A stretch of DNA of 42,041 nucleotides from Lachnospiraceae bacterium OM04-12BH (lineage in GTDB: Bacteria > Bacillota > Clostridia > Lachnospirales > Lachnospiraceae), in NCBI GenBank assembly GCA_003490145.1, contig QULQ01000012.1, forward strand, positions 1 to 42,041, read 5' to 3'. A program made the translations under genes and the position numbers. Below, in pieces: positions 14,850-23,528 of this stretch (positions are counted from its first letter, which is position 1; every line of letters begins with the position of its first letter). Below the pieces are notes generated by a model. That model saw only the letters and a list, made by a program, of their open reading frames with translations. It ran no database searches and was not told the DNA's origin.

Positions 14850-16766
14850 TTACGGCTGCTGGTTTTTCAGCCTTTCCTTTTTGGCTTTTTTTACCTTATA
14901 CATCTCCTGATCTGCTACTTCGATCAGATCCTCCAGCTTCATGTCTTCTTCCGGCTCTACCAGACTGTACCCCATACTGGCGCCCAGTTTATACTCCTTG
15001 CCGGAGGTCATGTTATATTCATCAATGCTTCTTTCGATCCTGCGGATATAGCCTGCCGCCTTCTCATCCGTATAATTTTTGGACATAACGACAAACTCAT
15101 CACCACCATAGCGCATCACCAGTTCCCCGTTTCCATGTAACTGACGCAGGATCATTCCCATTGCCTTGATAAAAGCATCTCCTTCGTCATGACCATACCT
15201 GTCATTGACGCTCTTAAGTCCATCCAGATCCAGGAACAGAATAAACAGATTCTCTTTCCTGTCGATAGCCTCATGGATCAGGTTCGGTGCGAACTTGAAA
15301 AATCCTGCTCTGTTAAATACTTCTGTCAGGGTATCATAGATCCACATCCGGTTCAGTCTGTGCACCATGGAATTCAGCATTGACTGCTTTCTTAAATTCT
15401 CCAGGGCATTATTAATATTCATGATAAATAAATGGAAAAGCTCGCTGTCCATCATCAGACGGCTGTTTCCAATAACACAGTAACCATAGCAGCGATCCTG
15501 ATAATGCAGCGGAACTACAGTGTAGAACCTGCCTTTTCCTGCTACTGTGTATTTATCCGGAAGAAACTTTTCTACCGGGAATCTTCCATAATTCTCAAAT
15601 TCTCCCCGCCTGTAGATCAGCGGAATACAGATTTCCGGTGCATATTGTGACAGTGCTTCTATCTGTGTTTTTCCCGTAATCTCATAATTTCTGTCTGTCT
15701 GGTAAGAGTCCTCCACCACACACATACACATATAGAACTCATCCGGATTGATCAGTTTAATGTATCTGCGTATCTCTGCCAGCAGCTGTTCAAAGGTGGG
15801 TGCCCCGGTAAAATCTGCTGATGAGGATTTCACGATCTCAGAAAACTCTGTCACATGAAGCTTGTCTGTGATCATCTTCATCCGGAAGCTTTCCTCCGGT
15901 TCTGCTTCACTGTCATGACAGCCACAGCTTTCGGTAAAGATCAGATGACTTTTCAGGGTTGTTTCTTCCGATCCCTCTTTCCCAAGGATCACATCCCTGA
16001 GCTTTTCATATGCCTTTGCTCCAAGCTCTGTCTCAGGTCTCTCCACACTGGTGATCCTTGGAGAATGGTTCCTGCCAACGATCGCATTATCATACCCGGT
16101 AAGGAGCACCTGCTCTGGGACCCCATACCCCAGCTCCTTCAGCTTGTAAAAAGCCCCTAATGCCATTTCATCATTAGCCGCCACAATAGCATCCGGAAAT
16201 GCTCCCGGCAGGTCGTAGAAATATCCAACTGCCTTTTTCCCACTCTCAGGATGATAATCACCGTAATAAAAATAGCGGTTATCGAAGGGAATCTTATTGT
16301 CCGCCAGTGCCTTCCGGAAGCTCTCCCATCTCTCCGTGGAATCCATATTCTCTTCCGGTCCTGATATAAAAGCAAAGTGCTTCGCCCGATGTACCTGGAG
16401 AAGATGCTCCACAATCCCGTAAATTCCATTGGCATTATCCATACCCATATAAAGCATTCCCGGATATTTTACATTCAGGCTGATACAGGGAATCCTTGCT
16501 TCCCTGATCTTTTTTACCAGTTCAGATATGACACTCTTGTCATATACTGTGTCACCATGAAGGATCACACCGTCGTAATCTTTCAGATCCGGCAATGAGA
16601 AAATAGCGGTTTCTCCTTTAGTATAATAAGGAGAAGAATAGGTCCACGAATCACAGGTAAAAATAAAAACATCTGTCCCGTCAAAGACCGCCTTTTCCAA
16701 TATTCCATTCATAATACGGCGCTGACTGTCAAAACGCAGACCACCGATCAAGACCGCAATTTTCAT
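14850..16766 (-). CDS. Soluble diguanylate cyclase with LacI-type periplasmic-binding sensor domain
   Basis: 638 residues. Residues of about 1-270 resemble the ligand-binding part of LacI/GalR regulators (KIAVLIGGLRFDSQRRIMNG, DAIVAANDEMALGAFYKL, LLTGYDNAIVGRNHSPRITS) but with no DNA-binding HTH in front and no signal peptide or membrane helix, so it is probably cytoplasmic. A middle GAF-like or linker region follows (about 290-460). The C-terminal GGDEF domain has RYGGDEF (GGDEF at 554-558), so it should make cyclic di-GMP. The RxxD inhibitory site usually found five residues before GGDEF is absent (GNGELVMRYGGDEF). The start at 16766 has GAAGGA nine bases upstream. A sugar or metabolite input is an inference from the fold. 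Confidence 0.83.
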   Translation of the reverse strand: MKIAVLIGGLRFDSQRRIMNGILEKAVFDGTDVFIFTCDSWTYSSPYYTKGETAIFSLPDLKDYDGVILHGDTVYDKSVISELVKKIREARIPCISLNVKYPGMLYMGMDNANGIYGIVEHLLQVHRAKHFAFISGPEENMDSTERWESFRKALADNKIPFDNRYFYYGDYHPESGKKAVGYFYDLPGAFPDAIVAANDEMALGAFYKLKELGYGVPEQVLLTGYDNAIVGRNHSPRITSVERPETELGAKAYEKLRDVILGKEGSEETTLKSHLIFTESCGCHDSEAEPEESFRMKMITDKLHVTEFSEIVKSSSADFTGAPTFEQLLAEIRRYIKLINPDEFYMCMCVVEDSYQTDRNYEITGKTQIEALSQYAPEICIPLIYRRGEFENYGRFPVEKFLPDKYTVAGKGRFYTVVPLHYQDRCYGYCVIGNSRLMMDSELFHLFIMNINNALENLRKQSMLNSMVHRLNRMWIYDTLTEVFNRAGFFKFAPNLIHEAIDRKENLFILFLDLDGLKSVNDRYGHDEGDAFIKAMGMILRQLHGNGELVMRYGGDEFVVMSKNYTDEKAAGYIRRIERSIDEYNMTSGKEYKLGASMGYSLVEPEEDMKLEDLIEVADQEMYKVKKAKKERLKNQQP

Positions 16767-16835
16767 AGCTGTTAATCCTTCGTTATCCATCAAACATGGA
16801 CTCTGATACCTATGTACATGATAACATCTTTTTTT

Positions 16836-17663
16836 TCAAATTTCTACTTTTCTCAAATAATATCCAAATTTTCCATCTTCGACCTTCCCTTCAGTTTCAA
16901 AGCCCTCAAACCCAAACATAATGGCTACCATTTTCTCTCTTTCATAAAATACCCCCGGAACCCCCAGGCAGAAGCAGATATCACCATTCCCAAAAGGTCC
17001 TGTATCCCTGCCCAGTATAAGATGCCTGTAGTTGAAATAGCCATGGAGAAGGAAGCTGTTATGGACAAGCTTCTGATATTGCTGCGTCATTATGACAAAA
17101 TCTGCCGGCCTGATCGAAATAAATTCTCTTTCGTCACCAAATGGATGCAGGATTTCATACTGCTTTTTTAATTGCTCCCATTTATCCGGCATTAGTATTA
17201 AGTCCTCTTTACAAAATCCATCCCCATCTGTTTTCTCCTGTCCGAAACTGCCTGCAGCCTCCCATCCATCATGCCATATTATCCGGATCCCTGTTGCTTT
17301 GCTGACTGCGTACCTGTTATTATTAATCCTGATCTCGTCCTGATTACCCGGAAACCGGAACATCCCGTTTCCACTGCTGCATCTGACAGACAGCTTCCCT
17401 ATTTCTATCTGTCTTCCCGCTATTGCTCCTCCTGCCGCAGTATTGTCCCTATCTTCCTCTGCCATACCCAGATATACAGATACCTCTTCTTTGATTTCTT
17501 CCGAAATTTTCATTTCCCCTGCAGTTCTTTGCAACGGCCGGAGCTGTACTGCCAGCTTATAACCTCCCGGAATACACTGAAAGGAAGCAAAGCCACAGTT
17601 TTCTACGGTTCCATCTCCTTTTGTTCTATGTAAATACACAATTTTCTTTTCATATAAATTCAA
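16836..17663 (-). CDS. DUF6128-like protein of Lachnospiraceae, unknown function
   Basis: 275 residues. The C-terminal 110 residues (LHPFGDEREFISIRPADFVI, then NSFLLHGYFNYRHLILG, then GVPGVFYEREKMVAIMFGFE) look like the DUF6128 family as I remember it; I could not search. The middle carries a GNGMFRFPGNQDEIRINN stretch. There is no signal peptide. I choose the TTG at 17663 as start because GGAGG lies eight bases before it; a GTG at 17678 is the alternative. The ribosome site and the TTG are inside a strong predicted hairpin. It is separated by about 100 bases from the CdaR-like gene upstream. Confidence 0.6.
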   Translation of the reverse strand: MNLYEKKIVYLHRTKGDGTVENCGFASFQCIPGGYKLAVQLRPLQRTAGEMKISEEIKEEVSVYLGMAEEDRDNTAAGGAIAGRQIEIGKLSVRCSSGNGMFRFPGNQDEIRINNNRYAVSKATGIRIIWHDGWEAAGSFGQEKTDGDGFCKEDLILMPDKWEQLKKQYEILHPFGDEREFISIRPADFVIMTQQYQKLVHNSFLLHGYFNYRHLILGRDTGPFGNGDICFCLGVPGVFYEREKMVAIMFGFEGFETEGKVEDGKFGYYLRKVEI

Positions 17664-17706
17664 CCCGCATCCCTCCACATATATGTATATGCAGAGATAC
17701 GGGTTG
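17661..17706 (-). promoter_or_regulatory. Hairpin covering the ribosome site and start codon of the DUF6128-like gene
   Basis: In the minus-strand RNA, CAACCCGTATCTCT (17706-17693) pairs with AGGGATGCGGGTTG (17674-17661), 14 pairs of which two are G-U. The 3' arm includes part of the GGAGGG ribosome site and the TTG start codon. No T-run follows, so it is not a terminator. It would be expected to block translation until opened. Confidence 0.5.
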
Positions 17707-17761
17707 TTCAGTACTTTTTATCTCTTGTAAGGTATTTCTACCTTCATTATCATCTATTCTT

Positions 17762-18850
17762 TTAATAATTCAGATGATCCAGATATTTCATATAATTAAC
17801 TACCATCATGGCAATCTTGAAGGTGAGGGCATCATCAAATGTCCTGACATCCAGCCCTGTACTCTTCTGAAGCTTTTCAATCCGGTACACCAGTGTATTC
17901 CGATGTACAAAAAGCTGTCTGGAGGTTTCTGAAACGTTCAGGTTATTTTCAAAAAATTTATTCACTGTTGTCAGAATCTCCTCATCAAATTCTGCCGGGT
18001 CAGCATCTCCAAAAATCTCATCAATAAAGATCCTGCATAAATTTACCGGCAGCTGATAGATCAATCTTCCTATACCCAGATTGCTATAAGCATTGACCTT
18101 CTTCTCAACATAGAATATCTTGCCAACATCCAGCGCCAGGCTGGCTTCCTTATAGGATTTTGATACATCCTTCAGCTCCTGCACAATCGTTCCATAAGCA
18201 ACCCTTACATTCATCATTGCTTCAGCATTCATCATATCCACGATCATATTTGCGGTCTGCTCTACCGTCTCATAGCCTTCTCCCGGTTCCAGTGACTTGA
18301 TCAGGATCACACTGCTCTCATCAATGGCGGTAATAAAGTCACCTGACTGGGAAGAAAACAGTCCCCCCAGAAACTCCGCTGCCGTACTGTCTCTTTCCTT
18401 CTCCGTCTCCACGATCAGCACCACTCTCGGTACTGTTACTTCAATATGAAGCTTCTTTGCCCTGTTATAAATATCCACCAGCAAAAGATTGTCAAGTAAA
18501 AGATTCTGGAAGAAATTATTTCTGTCAAACCGTTCCTTATAAGCCGCCATGAGCTGTTGGATCTGGCTTGCTGCAATTCTTCCAACAACATAAGTATCAT
18601 CACTGCTTCCTCTTGCCACAAGAACAAAAGCCAATTCTCCCTCATCCATGATCTTTAGAAGATGATCAAAACCAATCACCTGACTATCTGCCGGAGATTC
18701 CACGAAGCTTCTGATCAGTCCTGCTTCTATATCCTTGTTATCGAAAGTAGACGCTACCGTAGTTCCATCCGGATCATAGACACAAAGTTCTACTCTCGTT
18801 ATGGCACGCAGCTCTTCAATACTTGTTGCTATTACCTGTGAAGATATCAT
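17762..18850 (-). CDS. CdaR/PucR-type transcriptional regulator
   Basis: 362 residues. The N-terminal 100 or so resemble the sugar-diacid recognition domain (MISSQVIATSIEELRAITRV, ELCVYDPDGTTVAST). The C-terminus is the PucR-type HTH: NNLNVSETSRQLFVHRNTLV then YRIEKLQKSTGLDVRTFDDA. Members regulate uptake and use of sugar acids or other carbon sources. It stands next to msmK but is cut off from it by a terminator at 18890-18917. The start at 18850 has GAGG 11 bases upstream, a somewhat long spacing. Confidence 0.83.
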   Translation of the reverse strand: MISSQVIATSIEELRAITRVELCVYDPDGTTVASTFDNKDIEAGLIRSFVESPADSQVIGFDHLLKIMDEGELAFVLVARGSSDDTYVVGRIAASQIQQLMAAYKERFDRNNFFQNLLLDNLLLVDIYNRAKKLHIEVTVPRVVLIVETEKERDSTAAEFLGGLFSSQSGDFITAIDESSVILIKSLEPGEGYETVEQTANMIVDMMNAEAMMNVRVAYGTIVQELKDVSKSYKEASLALDVGKIFYVEKKVNAYSNLGIGRLIYQLPVNLCRIFIDEIFGDADPAEFDEEILTTVNKFFENNLNVSETSRQLFVHRNTLVYRIEKLQKSTGLDVRTFDDALTFKIAMMVVNYMKYLDHLNY

Positions 18851-18889
18851 CCGCTTTCATTCCTCTCTTTTCATATCTGGGCAATCAGT

Positions 18890-18917
18890 AAAAAGAGGGA
18901 TGCAATGTGCATCCCTC
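18890..18917 (-). terminator. Terminator of msmK
   Basis: A perfect 10-bp stem GAGGGATGCA/TGCATCCCTC (18895-18904 and 18908-18917) has a 3-base loop and is followed on the minus strand by TTTTT (18894-18890). It starts 13 bases after the msmK stop. Confidence 0.92.
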
Positions 18918-18930
18918 ATATAGATTATTC

Positions 18931-20040
18931 CTAGTTTGTGATAACCTGCTCTGTTTCTTTGTCGAATACGTGAATCTTCTCAACATCGAATGCGAACTTA
19001 ACAGTATCGCCAGGTCTTGCTGTTGTTCTGGAATCAACTCTTGCAGTGATAGGGAACTCAGCCAGATCAAAGTATAAGTAAACTTCTGCACCAAGCAATT
19101 CATAAACCTTGATAGTAGATTCAAATACGCACTTAGCAGTTTCAATGAACATCTCTGAATCATATACATCTTCAGGACGGATACCAAATGTAACTGTCTT
19201 TCCAGCATATCCTCCCTCGATCAGCTTCTTGGACTTAGCAGGAGGAAGCGGAATCTCACTTCCAGCTACCTTTAAGTATGCTGTATCACCCTTAACATCT
19301 ACAACAGCATCCAGGAAGTTCATCTGAGGTGATCCCATAAATCCTGCAACAAACAGGTTTACAGGTTTCTCATACAGATTCTGAGGTGTATCTACCTGCT
19401 GAACAACACCGTCCTTCATAACAACGATTCTATCACCAAGAGTCATAGCCTCTGTCTGGTCATGTGTTACATAGATGATGGTGGTACCAAGTCTCTGATG
19501 CAGCTTAGCGATCTCAATACGCATCTGTACACGAAGCTTTGCATCCAGGTTTGAAAGAGGCTCATCCATAAGGAATACCTTAGGATTACGAACAATAGCA
19601 CGTCCCATTGCAACACGCTGTCTCTGTCCACCAGAAAGAGCCTTGGGCTTACGGTCAAGAAGTGCTGTCAGATCAAGAACCTTAGCTGCTTCCTTAACCA
19701 TCTTATCGATTTCATCCTTCGGAACCTTTCTCAGCTTAAGTCCGAAAGCCATATTGTCATATACTGACATATGAGGATACAGAGCGTAGTTCTGGAATAC
19801 CATTGCGATATCTCTATCCTTAGGCTCTACATCGTTAACAACTCTGTCACCGATCTTTAATTCACCAGAAGAAATATCCTCCAGACCAGCGATCATACGA
19901 AGGGTTGTAGACTTACCACATCCTGAAGGTCCTACGAAAATAATAAACTCCTGATCAGCGATTTCAAGATTGAAATCTTTTACTGCTTCAAATCCGTTAG
20001 GATATACTTTGCAGATATTTTTTAATGATAAACTTGCCAT
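18931..20040 (-). CDS. msmK: Sugar ABC transporter ATPase, MsmK/UgpC type
   Basis: 369 residues. Walker A GPSGCGKST, signature LSGGQRQRVAMGRA, Walker B VFLMDEPLSNLDA and the switch His in VTHDQTEAM are intact. The C-terminal 130 residues form the TOBE/MalK regulatory domain (FGIRPEDVYDSEMFIETAKC). No permease or binding protein is adjacent, so it probably serves several carbohydrate importers encoded elsewhere, as MsmK does in streptococci. The start at 20040 has AAGGAGG nine bases upstream. Upstream are a TATACT -10 and two 14-bp direct repeats. Confidence 0.93.
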   Translation of the reverse strand: MASLSLKNICKVYPNGFEAVKDFNLEIADQEFIIFVGPSGCGKSTTLRMIAGLEDISSGELKIGDRVVNDVEPKDRDIAMVFQNYALYPHMSVYDNMAFGLKLRKVPKDEIDKMVKEAAKVLDLTALLDRKPKALSGGQRQRVAMGRAIVRNPKVFLMDEPLSNLDAKLRVQMRIEIAKLHQRLGTTIIYVTHDQTEAMTLGDRIVVMKDGVVQQVDTPQNLYEKPVNLFVAGFMGSPQMNFLDAVVDVKGDTAYLKVAGSEIPLPPAKSKKLIEGGYAGKTVTFGIRPEDVYDSEMFIETAKCVFESTIKVYELLGAEVYLYFDLAEFPITARVDSRTTARPGDTVKFAFDVEKIHVFDKETEQVITN

Positions 20041-20086
20041 TTCATTAGCCTCCTTGAAAAATAGGTTCAACTTCAACGTTAAGATT

Positions 20087-20182
20087 AGTATAACGGACGT
20101 AGTCCAAATTAGCTATACCACTATTCCACAAAGATTTCTGATTCCATTGTGAGAAATGCTTAGAAACCTTTCTGATTCCATT
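20087..20182 (-). promoter_or_regulatory. msmK upstream region with two 14-bp direct repeats
   Basis: A TATACT -10 lies at 20092-20087 on the minus strand without a good -35. Further upstream the minus-strand sequence AATGGAATCAGAAA occurs twice (20148-20135 and 20182-20169), 34 bases apart. Weak -35 plus upstream direct repeats suggest control by an activator; which one is unknown. No gene is seen in 20041-20238. Confidence 0.45.
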
Positions 20183-20238
20183 TGCTTTCGACAGTTTGTA
20201 CATCATGTGCATATTTTTATATACAAATTGTACAATTC

Positions 20239-21726
20239 CTATTTTCTGTCTCTGTCATCATAAAATGCCAGCTGGTTCTTGCCTCTCTGTTTTGCCTTGT
20301 AAAGTGCTTTATCTGCCGCTTTGTACAGGGAATCAAAATCACTTCCGTTCTCCGGGAATACTGCAGCACCAATACTTGCTGTTGCTGAATATTTTACATA
20401 TTCACCTGCGGTGAAATCCTTGAAGAACTGCACCAGCTTTCTGGCCTCCTTCAGTGTATTTTCATCGGATTTCAGGAATTTCAGGAATATGGTAAACTCA
20501 TCACCACCCGTACGTCCAATAATATCTGTTACACGGAACAGGGAGCTGATCGTTCTGCCAAGGGTCTTCAGCACCTCATCACCAAAGGCATGTCCCATCG
20601 TATCATTGATCTTCTTGAAATTATCAATGTCAAGTACAAACATCATACCGAGGGAATTGGGATTTTCTGCTATATACTCTTTGATCTTTCTCTCTGTTGC
20701 CAGCTTGTTTGTCAGTCCTGTCAGAAGGTCGGTATCCGCCTCCTCACGGAGCAGTCTGTCATGCTCCGCCACATTCTTCCTGGTCGTATAGCTGATGGTA
20801 AGGAATGCGGCAAAGAAGCCGATCAGCACAAGCAGAAGCTGTGTCAGCATTACACCGCTGCTCCTCCAGAAATTGGATTCCTTCTTGTCAACATAGCTCT
20901 GGTCAACACCTATGATAACGGTGAATCCACTGTTCAGGACAGGTGCATATACGACTGTCCTCTTTTCTCCTGTTTCCCTGGAGGAGGCCTCAATACATCC
21001 TGTCATGGCATTGACCAGCCTGACTCTCGCCTTTGAAACAGACTCCTTATTTTTATCTGCAAAATTGTTCCAGAAATTAAGCTCTGTCAGAAAGTCACTT
21101 TCATAGGTTCCACTGGTAACAATATAGCCATTCTTGTCAATAATCAGGGCAAATGCATCTGCACCAAAGTCAACACTGATCTTGAAAAGCTTATCCAGCT
21201 TCCGTACTGGTAAATACAGGAGCACGCTCCCCTTGCCGGTCTCCCCTGCCGGAGCCATGATGACCAGCTCTGTCGTTTTCAGATCCTCAGAATTTCTCAT
21301 ACAGAAAACCTTGGTTTCTGACAATCCGGCAAGCTGTCCAAAATACGGCTCCTTTTCCAGATCTGCTGTTGCAAAGTCCGTTCCGTCCCATACATATCCT
21401 GTATTTCCACCATTATAATACACTGCTTTTTCTGCGCTTGTATTTTCCTGCACCGCCATAAGCGTCTCTTTGATCAGACTCTGTCCATAATGGCTGCTCG
21501 TGGAAAGGACATCTGCAGCCACATCAGCTGCTGTCTGCAGCTCTGACAATTCCATATTCACTTTTTGTGCATATTTGGATGCAGAACTCGTCATCACATC
21601 TTCATAATTCTGAATGCCCTCTCTCTTGATCCTGGAAAAAGAGACACAGAGCATGACCGTCACTACAATGACGAGTATTCCTCCCAAAATCGACCACTGT
21701 AAGATTTGCCTTTTTTTTGATTCCAT
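20239..21726 (-). CDS. Membrane diguanylate cyclase with extracytoplasmic Cache-type sensor
   Basis: 495 residues. A membrane helix is near residues 12-30 (WSILGGILVIVVTVMLCVSF), then an external sensor of about 240 residues with dCache features (YYNGGNTGYVWDGTDFATAD, FALIIDKNGYIVTSGTYESD), a second helix (about 290-315), and a GGDEF domain with RTGGDEF (GGDEF 407-411). RVTD at 398-401 is a normal RxxD inhibitory site, unlike the cyclase at 14850. It should make cyclic di-GMP in response to an external ligand. The ATG is two bases after the stop of the DUF624 gene, so the two are probably translationally coupled. Confidence 0.88.
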   Translation of the reverse strand: MESKKRQILQWSILGGILVIVVTVMLCVSFSRIKREGIQNYEDVMTSSASKYAQKVNMELSELQTAADVAADVLSTSSHYGQSLIKETLMAVQENTSAEKAVYYNGGNTGYVWDGTDFATADLEKEPYFGQLAGLSETKVFCMRNSEDLKTTELVIMAPAGETGKGSVLLYLPVRKLDKLFKISVDFGADAFALIIDKNGYIVTSGTYESDFLTELNFWNNFADKNKESVSKARVRLVNAMTGCIEASSRETGEKRTVVYAPVLNSGFTVIIGVDQSYVDKKESNFWRSSGVMLTQLLLVLIGFFAAFLTISYTTRKNVAEHDRLLREEADTDLLTGLTNKLATERKIKEYIAENPNSLGMMFVLDIDNFKKINDTMGHAFGDEVLKTLGRTISSLFRVTDIIGRTGGDEFTIFLKFLKSDENTLKEARKLVQFFKDFTAGEYVKYSATASIGAAVFPENGSDFDSLYKAADKALYKAKQRGKNQLAFYDDRDRK

Positions 21727-21728
21727 CT

Positions 21729-22430
21729 CTACTCCATATGCTGGTCTGTCATTTCTCCTGAAACTTCCTCTACAGCTTCATCCCCGGCTTCCCCGGATCC
21801 TTCTTCTGTATCGTCGTCCTTTTCCTCAAAGCGTTCAAAGCTCTTCCTGTATAAAAGTGCATTCAGATATCCGGGACCTGAAATTCCAAGCAGGAACACA
21901 AGCGGCAGGATCGGATTAGCAAAGAAAAACACGATCACAGGAATAAGCCAGCACAGCACCATGAGAAGTGTTCTTGGCAGACTCAGCACTCCCATAAGAA
22001 AAGAATTTTTATAGGTTGCCTTAATTGCATTATCGTACCTTGCCAGTAATGGGTACAGATATATAGTCGCAAATGTCACAAGGATTCCCACCGCTATCAC
22101 AGCAATCTGCAGCCATTCCGGGAAATCCATAGATGCATAACGGAAAATAAAGAGATCGCCCGCAAGGATTCCATAAATCACAAGCTGTATAAGCAGGATC
22201 AATGTCGCCTGTTTAAAATTCTGTTTAAATGATTTAAAGAATGCCTTTGTTATGTATCCTTCTTCATTTTTTGCCATTTTCAAAAGCACATAATTCATTG
22301 CCGTCAGAGATGCTCCGATCGTTACGACCGGAATACAGCAGATCATCGTCAGAATATTCAGCCAGATCAGATCTGCTACTCTGTTTAAAAAATTCATAAA
22401 AGGGCTTTCCAGTCCAAAAATTCTTCCCAT
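21729..22430 (-). CDS. DUF624 (YesL-like) membrane protein
   Basis: 233 residues with about five or six membrane helices; MGRIFGLESPFMNFLNRVAD and LIWLNILTMICCIPVVTIGA are the typical YesL/DUF624 opening. The family is often found with sugar ABC transporters; its function is not established. The C-terminal 30 residues are highly acidic (EEKDDDTEEGSGEAGDEAVE). The start at 22430 has AAGGAG seven bases upstream, better than the upstream TTG. It ends two bases before the diguanylate cyclase gene. Confidence 0.85.
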   Translation of the reverse strand: MGRIFGLESPFMNFLNRVADLIWLNILTMICCIPVVTIGASLTAMNYVLLKMAKNEEGYITKAFFKSFKQNFKQATLILLIQLVIYGILAGDLFIFRYASMDFPEWLQIAVIAVGILVTFATIYLYPLLARYDNAIKATYKNSFLMGVLSLPRTLLMVLCWLIPVIVFFFANPILPLVFLLGISGPGYLNALLYRKSFERFEEKDDDTEEGSGEAGDEAVEEVSGEMTDQHME

Positions 22431-22440
22431 TTGTTTCTCC

Positions 22441-22926
22441 TTATCCTCTGTCAAATTCTAAAAGCATGGGAGTAAAAATAATCCCATCCTGCTGTTTCTC
22501 CGGACCAAGATCCCGGAACCCCAGTCTGTGATAGAATCCAACTCCATAAGGCGACGCATTTACCGTCAGCCTGTTAAGTCCCTCTTCCTTCCTGACATAC
22601 TCGGAAAGAAACGAGATCAATGCTCTCCCAATCCCTCTCCGGTGATAATCACCGTCCACGAACAGCAATGAAATATGCGTTTTATTGCGCAGGGATATCA
22701 TCCCTACCAGCTTTCCTGAGAAGAATGCTCCCATCATCTGATAGGTTCCAAGCGCAAACATTCTTTTCAGATCAGAGTCAGTGATAAAATCCTCAAAGCT
22801 GCGCACTCCCTCCGGCGGATAAACATCGCCCTCATATTCCAGAAAGGTTTTCCAGGCAAGTCCCATTGCTTCTTCCCATTCATCTGATGATACAAACCGA
22901 ATCACACACGGCAATCCTGCACTCAT
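22441..22926 (-). CDS. GNAT family N-acetyltransferase
   Basis: 161 residues. The acetyl-CoA loop motif is LFVDGDYHRRGIGRALISFL (R/Q-x-x-G-x-G/A as RRGIGRA), followed by LTVNASPYGVGFYHRLGFRD. The substrate is unknown. The start has AGGACAG before it. It lies between a secreted protein and the DUF624 gene with gaps of about 10 bases on each side. Confidence 0.88.
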   Translation of the reverse strand: MSAGLPCVIRFVSSDEWEEAMGLAWKTFLEYEGDVYPPEGVRSFEDFITDSDLKRMFALGTYQMMGAFFSGKLVGMISLRNKTHISLLFVDGDYHRRGIGRALISFLSEYVRKEEGLNRLTVNASPYGVGFYHRLGFRDLGPEKQQDGIIFTPMLLEFDRG

Positions 22927-22937
22927 TTACTGTCCTT

Positions 22938-23513
22938 TCACTGCCTGTCCGCTATCTGAAAGCCGCCAAACAGTCCACCGAAAAAATTTTTCGTGGACTG
23001 CCATAAATTGCTGAAAAAGCTTTCTGCGGCATTCTTTACTGCATTTTCTACAGCACCCCTGATAATTTCATTTGTATGATCTACAAAGTCTGCTCCATAT
23101 TTGTCATAAAGTGTTTCTGCCTTATCCAGTACATAATCAGCAGAAAAGCCCATATCCTCCAGCTTTTGCATAGCTTCTACCACTTTTCTGGCATCAGCCT
23201 CCTTAATGATGATCCCGAATTTTTCTTCACTTTCCTGAATAGCCGCCTTTAGTCCCTCTTCAGTGTCCAGACTTCCATCAGAAATCTTTTCGGAGGCAAA
23301 CCTGAAAATCTCTTTTACTGTCTTCGGATCCATTTCTGATACTGCCTCGGATAGCTTATCCTTCACATCTCCAAGCAGCTCTTCTGTATCGATATTTTCT
23401 GTACCCTGTCCTGCCTCTGCAGCCCTGACAGTTGCAGGAATACACAGCCCTGCCGTAACAGTCAGGACTGCCATACAGAAAATTCCCCAAAGCCAAAATT
23501 TTAATTTTTTCAT
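22938..23513 (-). CDS. Secreted helical protein of unknown function
   Basis: 191 residues. Signal peptide MKKLKFWLWGIFCMAVLTVT with likely cleavage after ATVRA. The mature part is rich in Glu, Lys and Ala and predicted helical (LLGDVKDKLSEAVSEMDPKT, VVEAMQKLEDMGFSADYVLD), ending in an aromatic and Gly segment (NFFGGLFGGF). No Cys in the mature part and no anchor. I do not recognise the family. The start at 23513 (AGAGG about 11 bases upstream) is preferred because it gives a clean signal peptide. Confidence 0.7.
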   Translation of the reverse strand: MKKLKFWLWGIFCMAVLTVTAGLCIPATVRAAEAGQGTENIDTEELLGDVKDKLSEAVSEMDPKTVKEIFRFASEKISDGSLDTEEGLKAAIQESEEKFGIIIKEADARKVVEAMQKLEDMGFSADYVLDKAETLYDKYGADFVDHTNEIIRGAVENAVKNAAESFFSNLWQSTKNFFGGLFGGFQIADRQ

Positions 23514-23528
23514 AAAAACATACACCTC

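Noticed and set aside
17730..17745. AAGGTA-TTTC-TACCTT hairpin before the CdaR-like gene's end
   Set aside because: Only six pairs and no T-run, so it is too weak to call a terminator.
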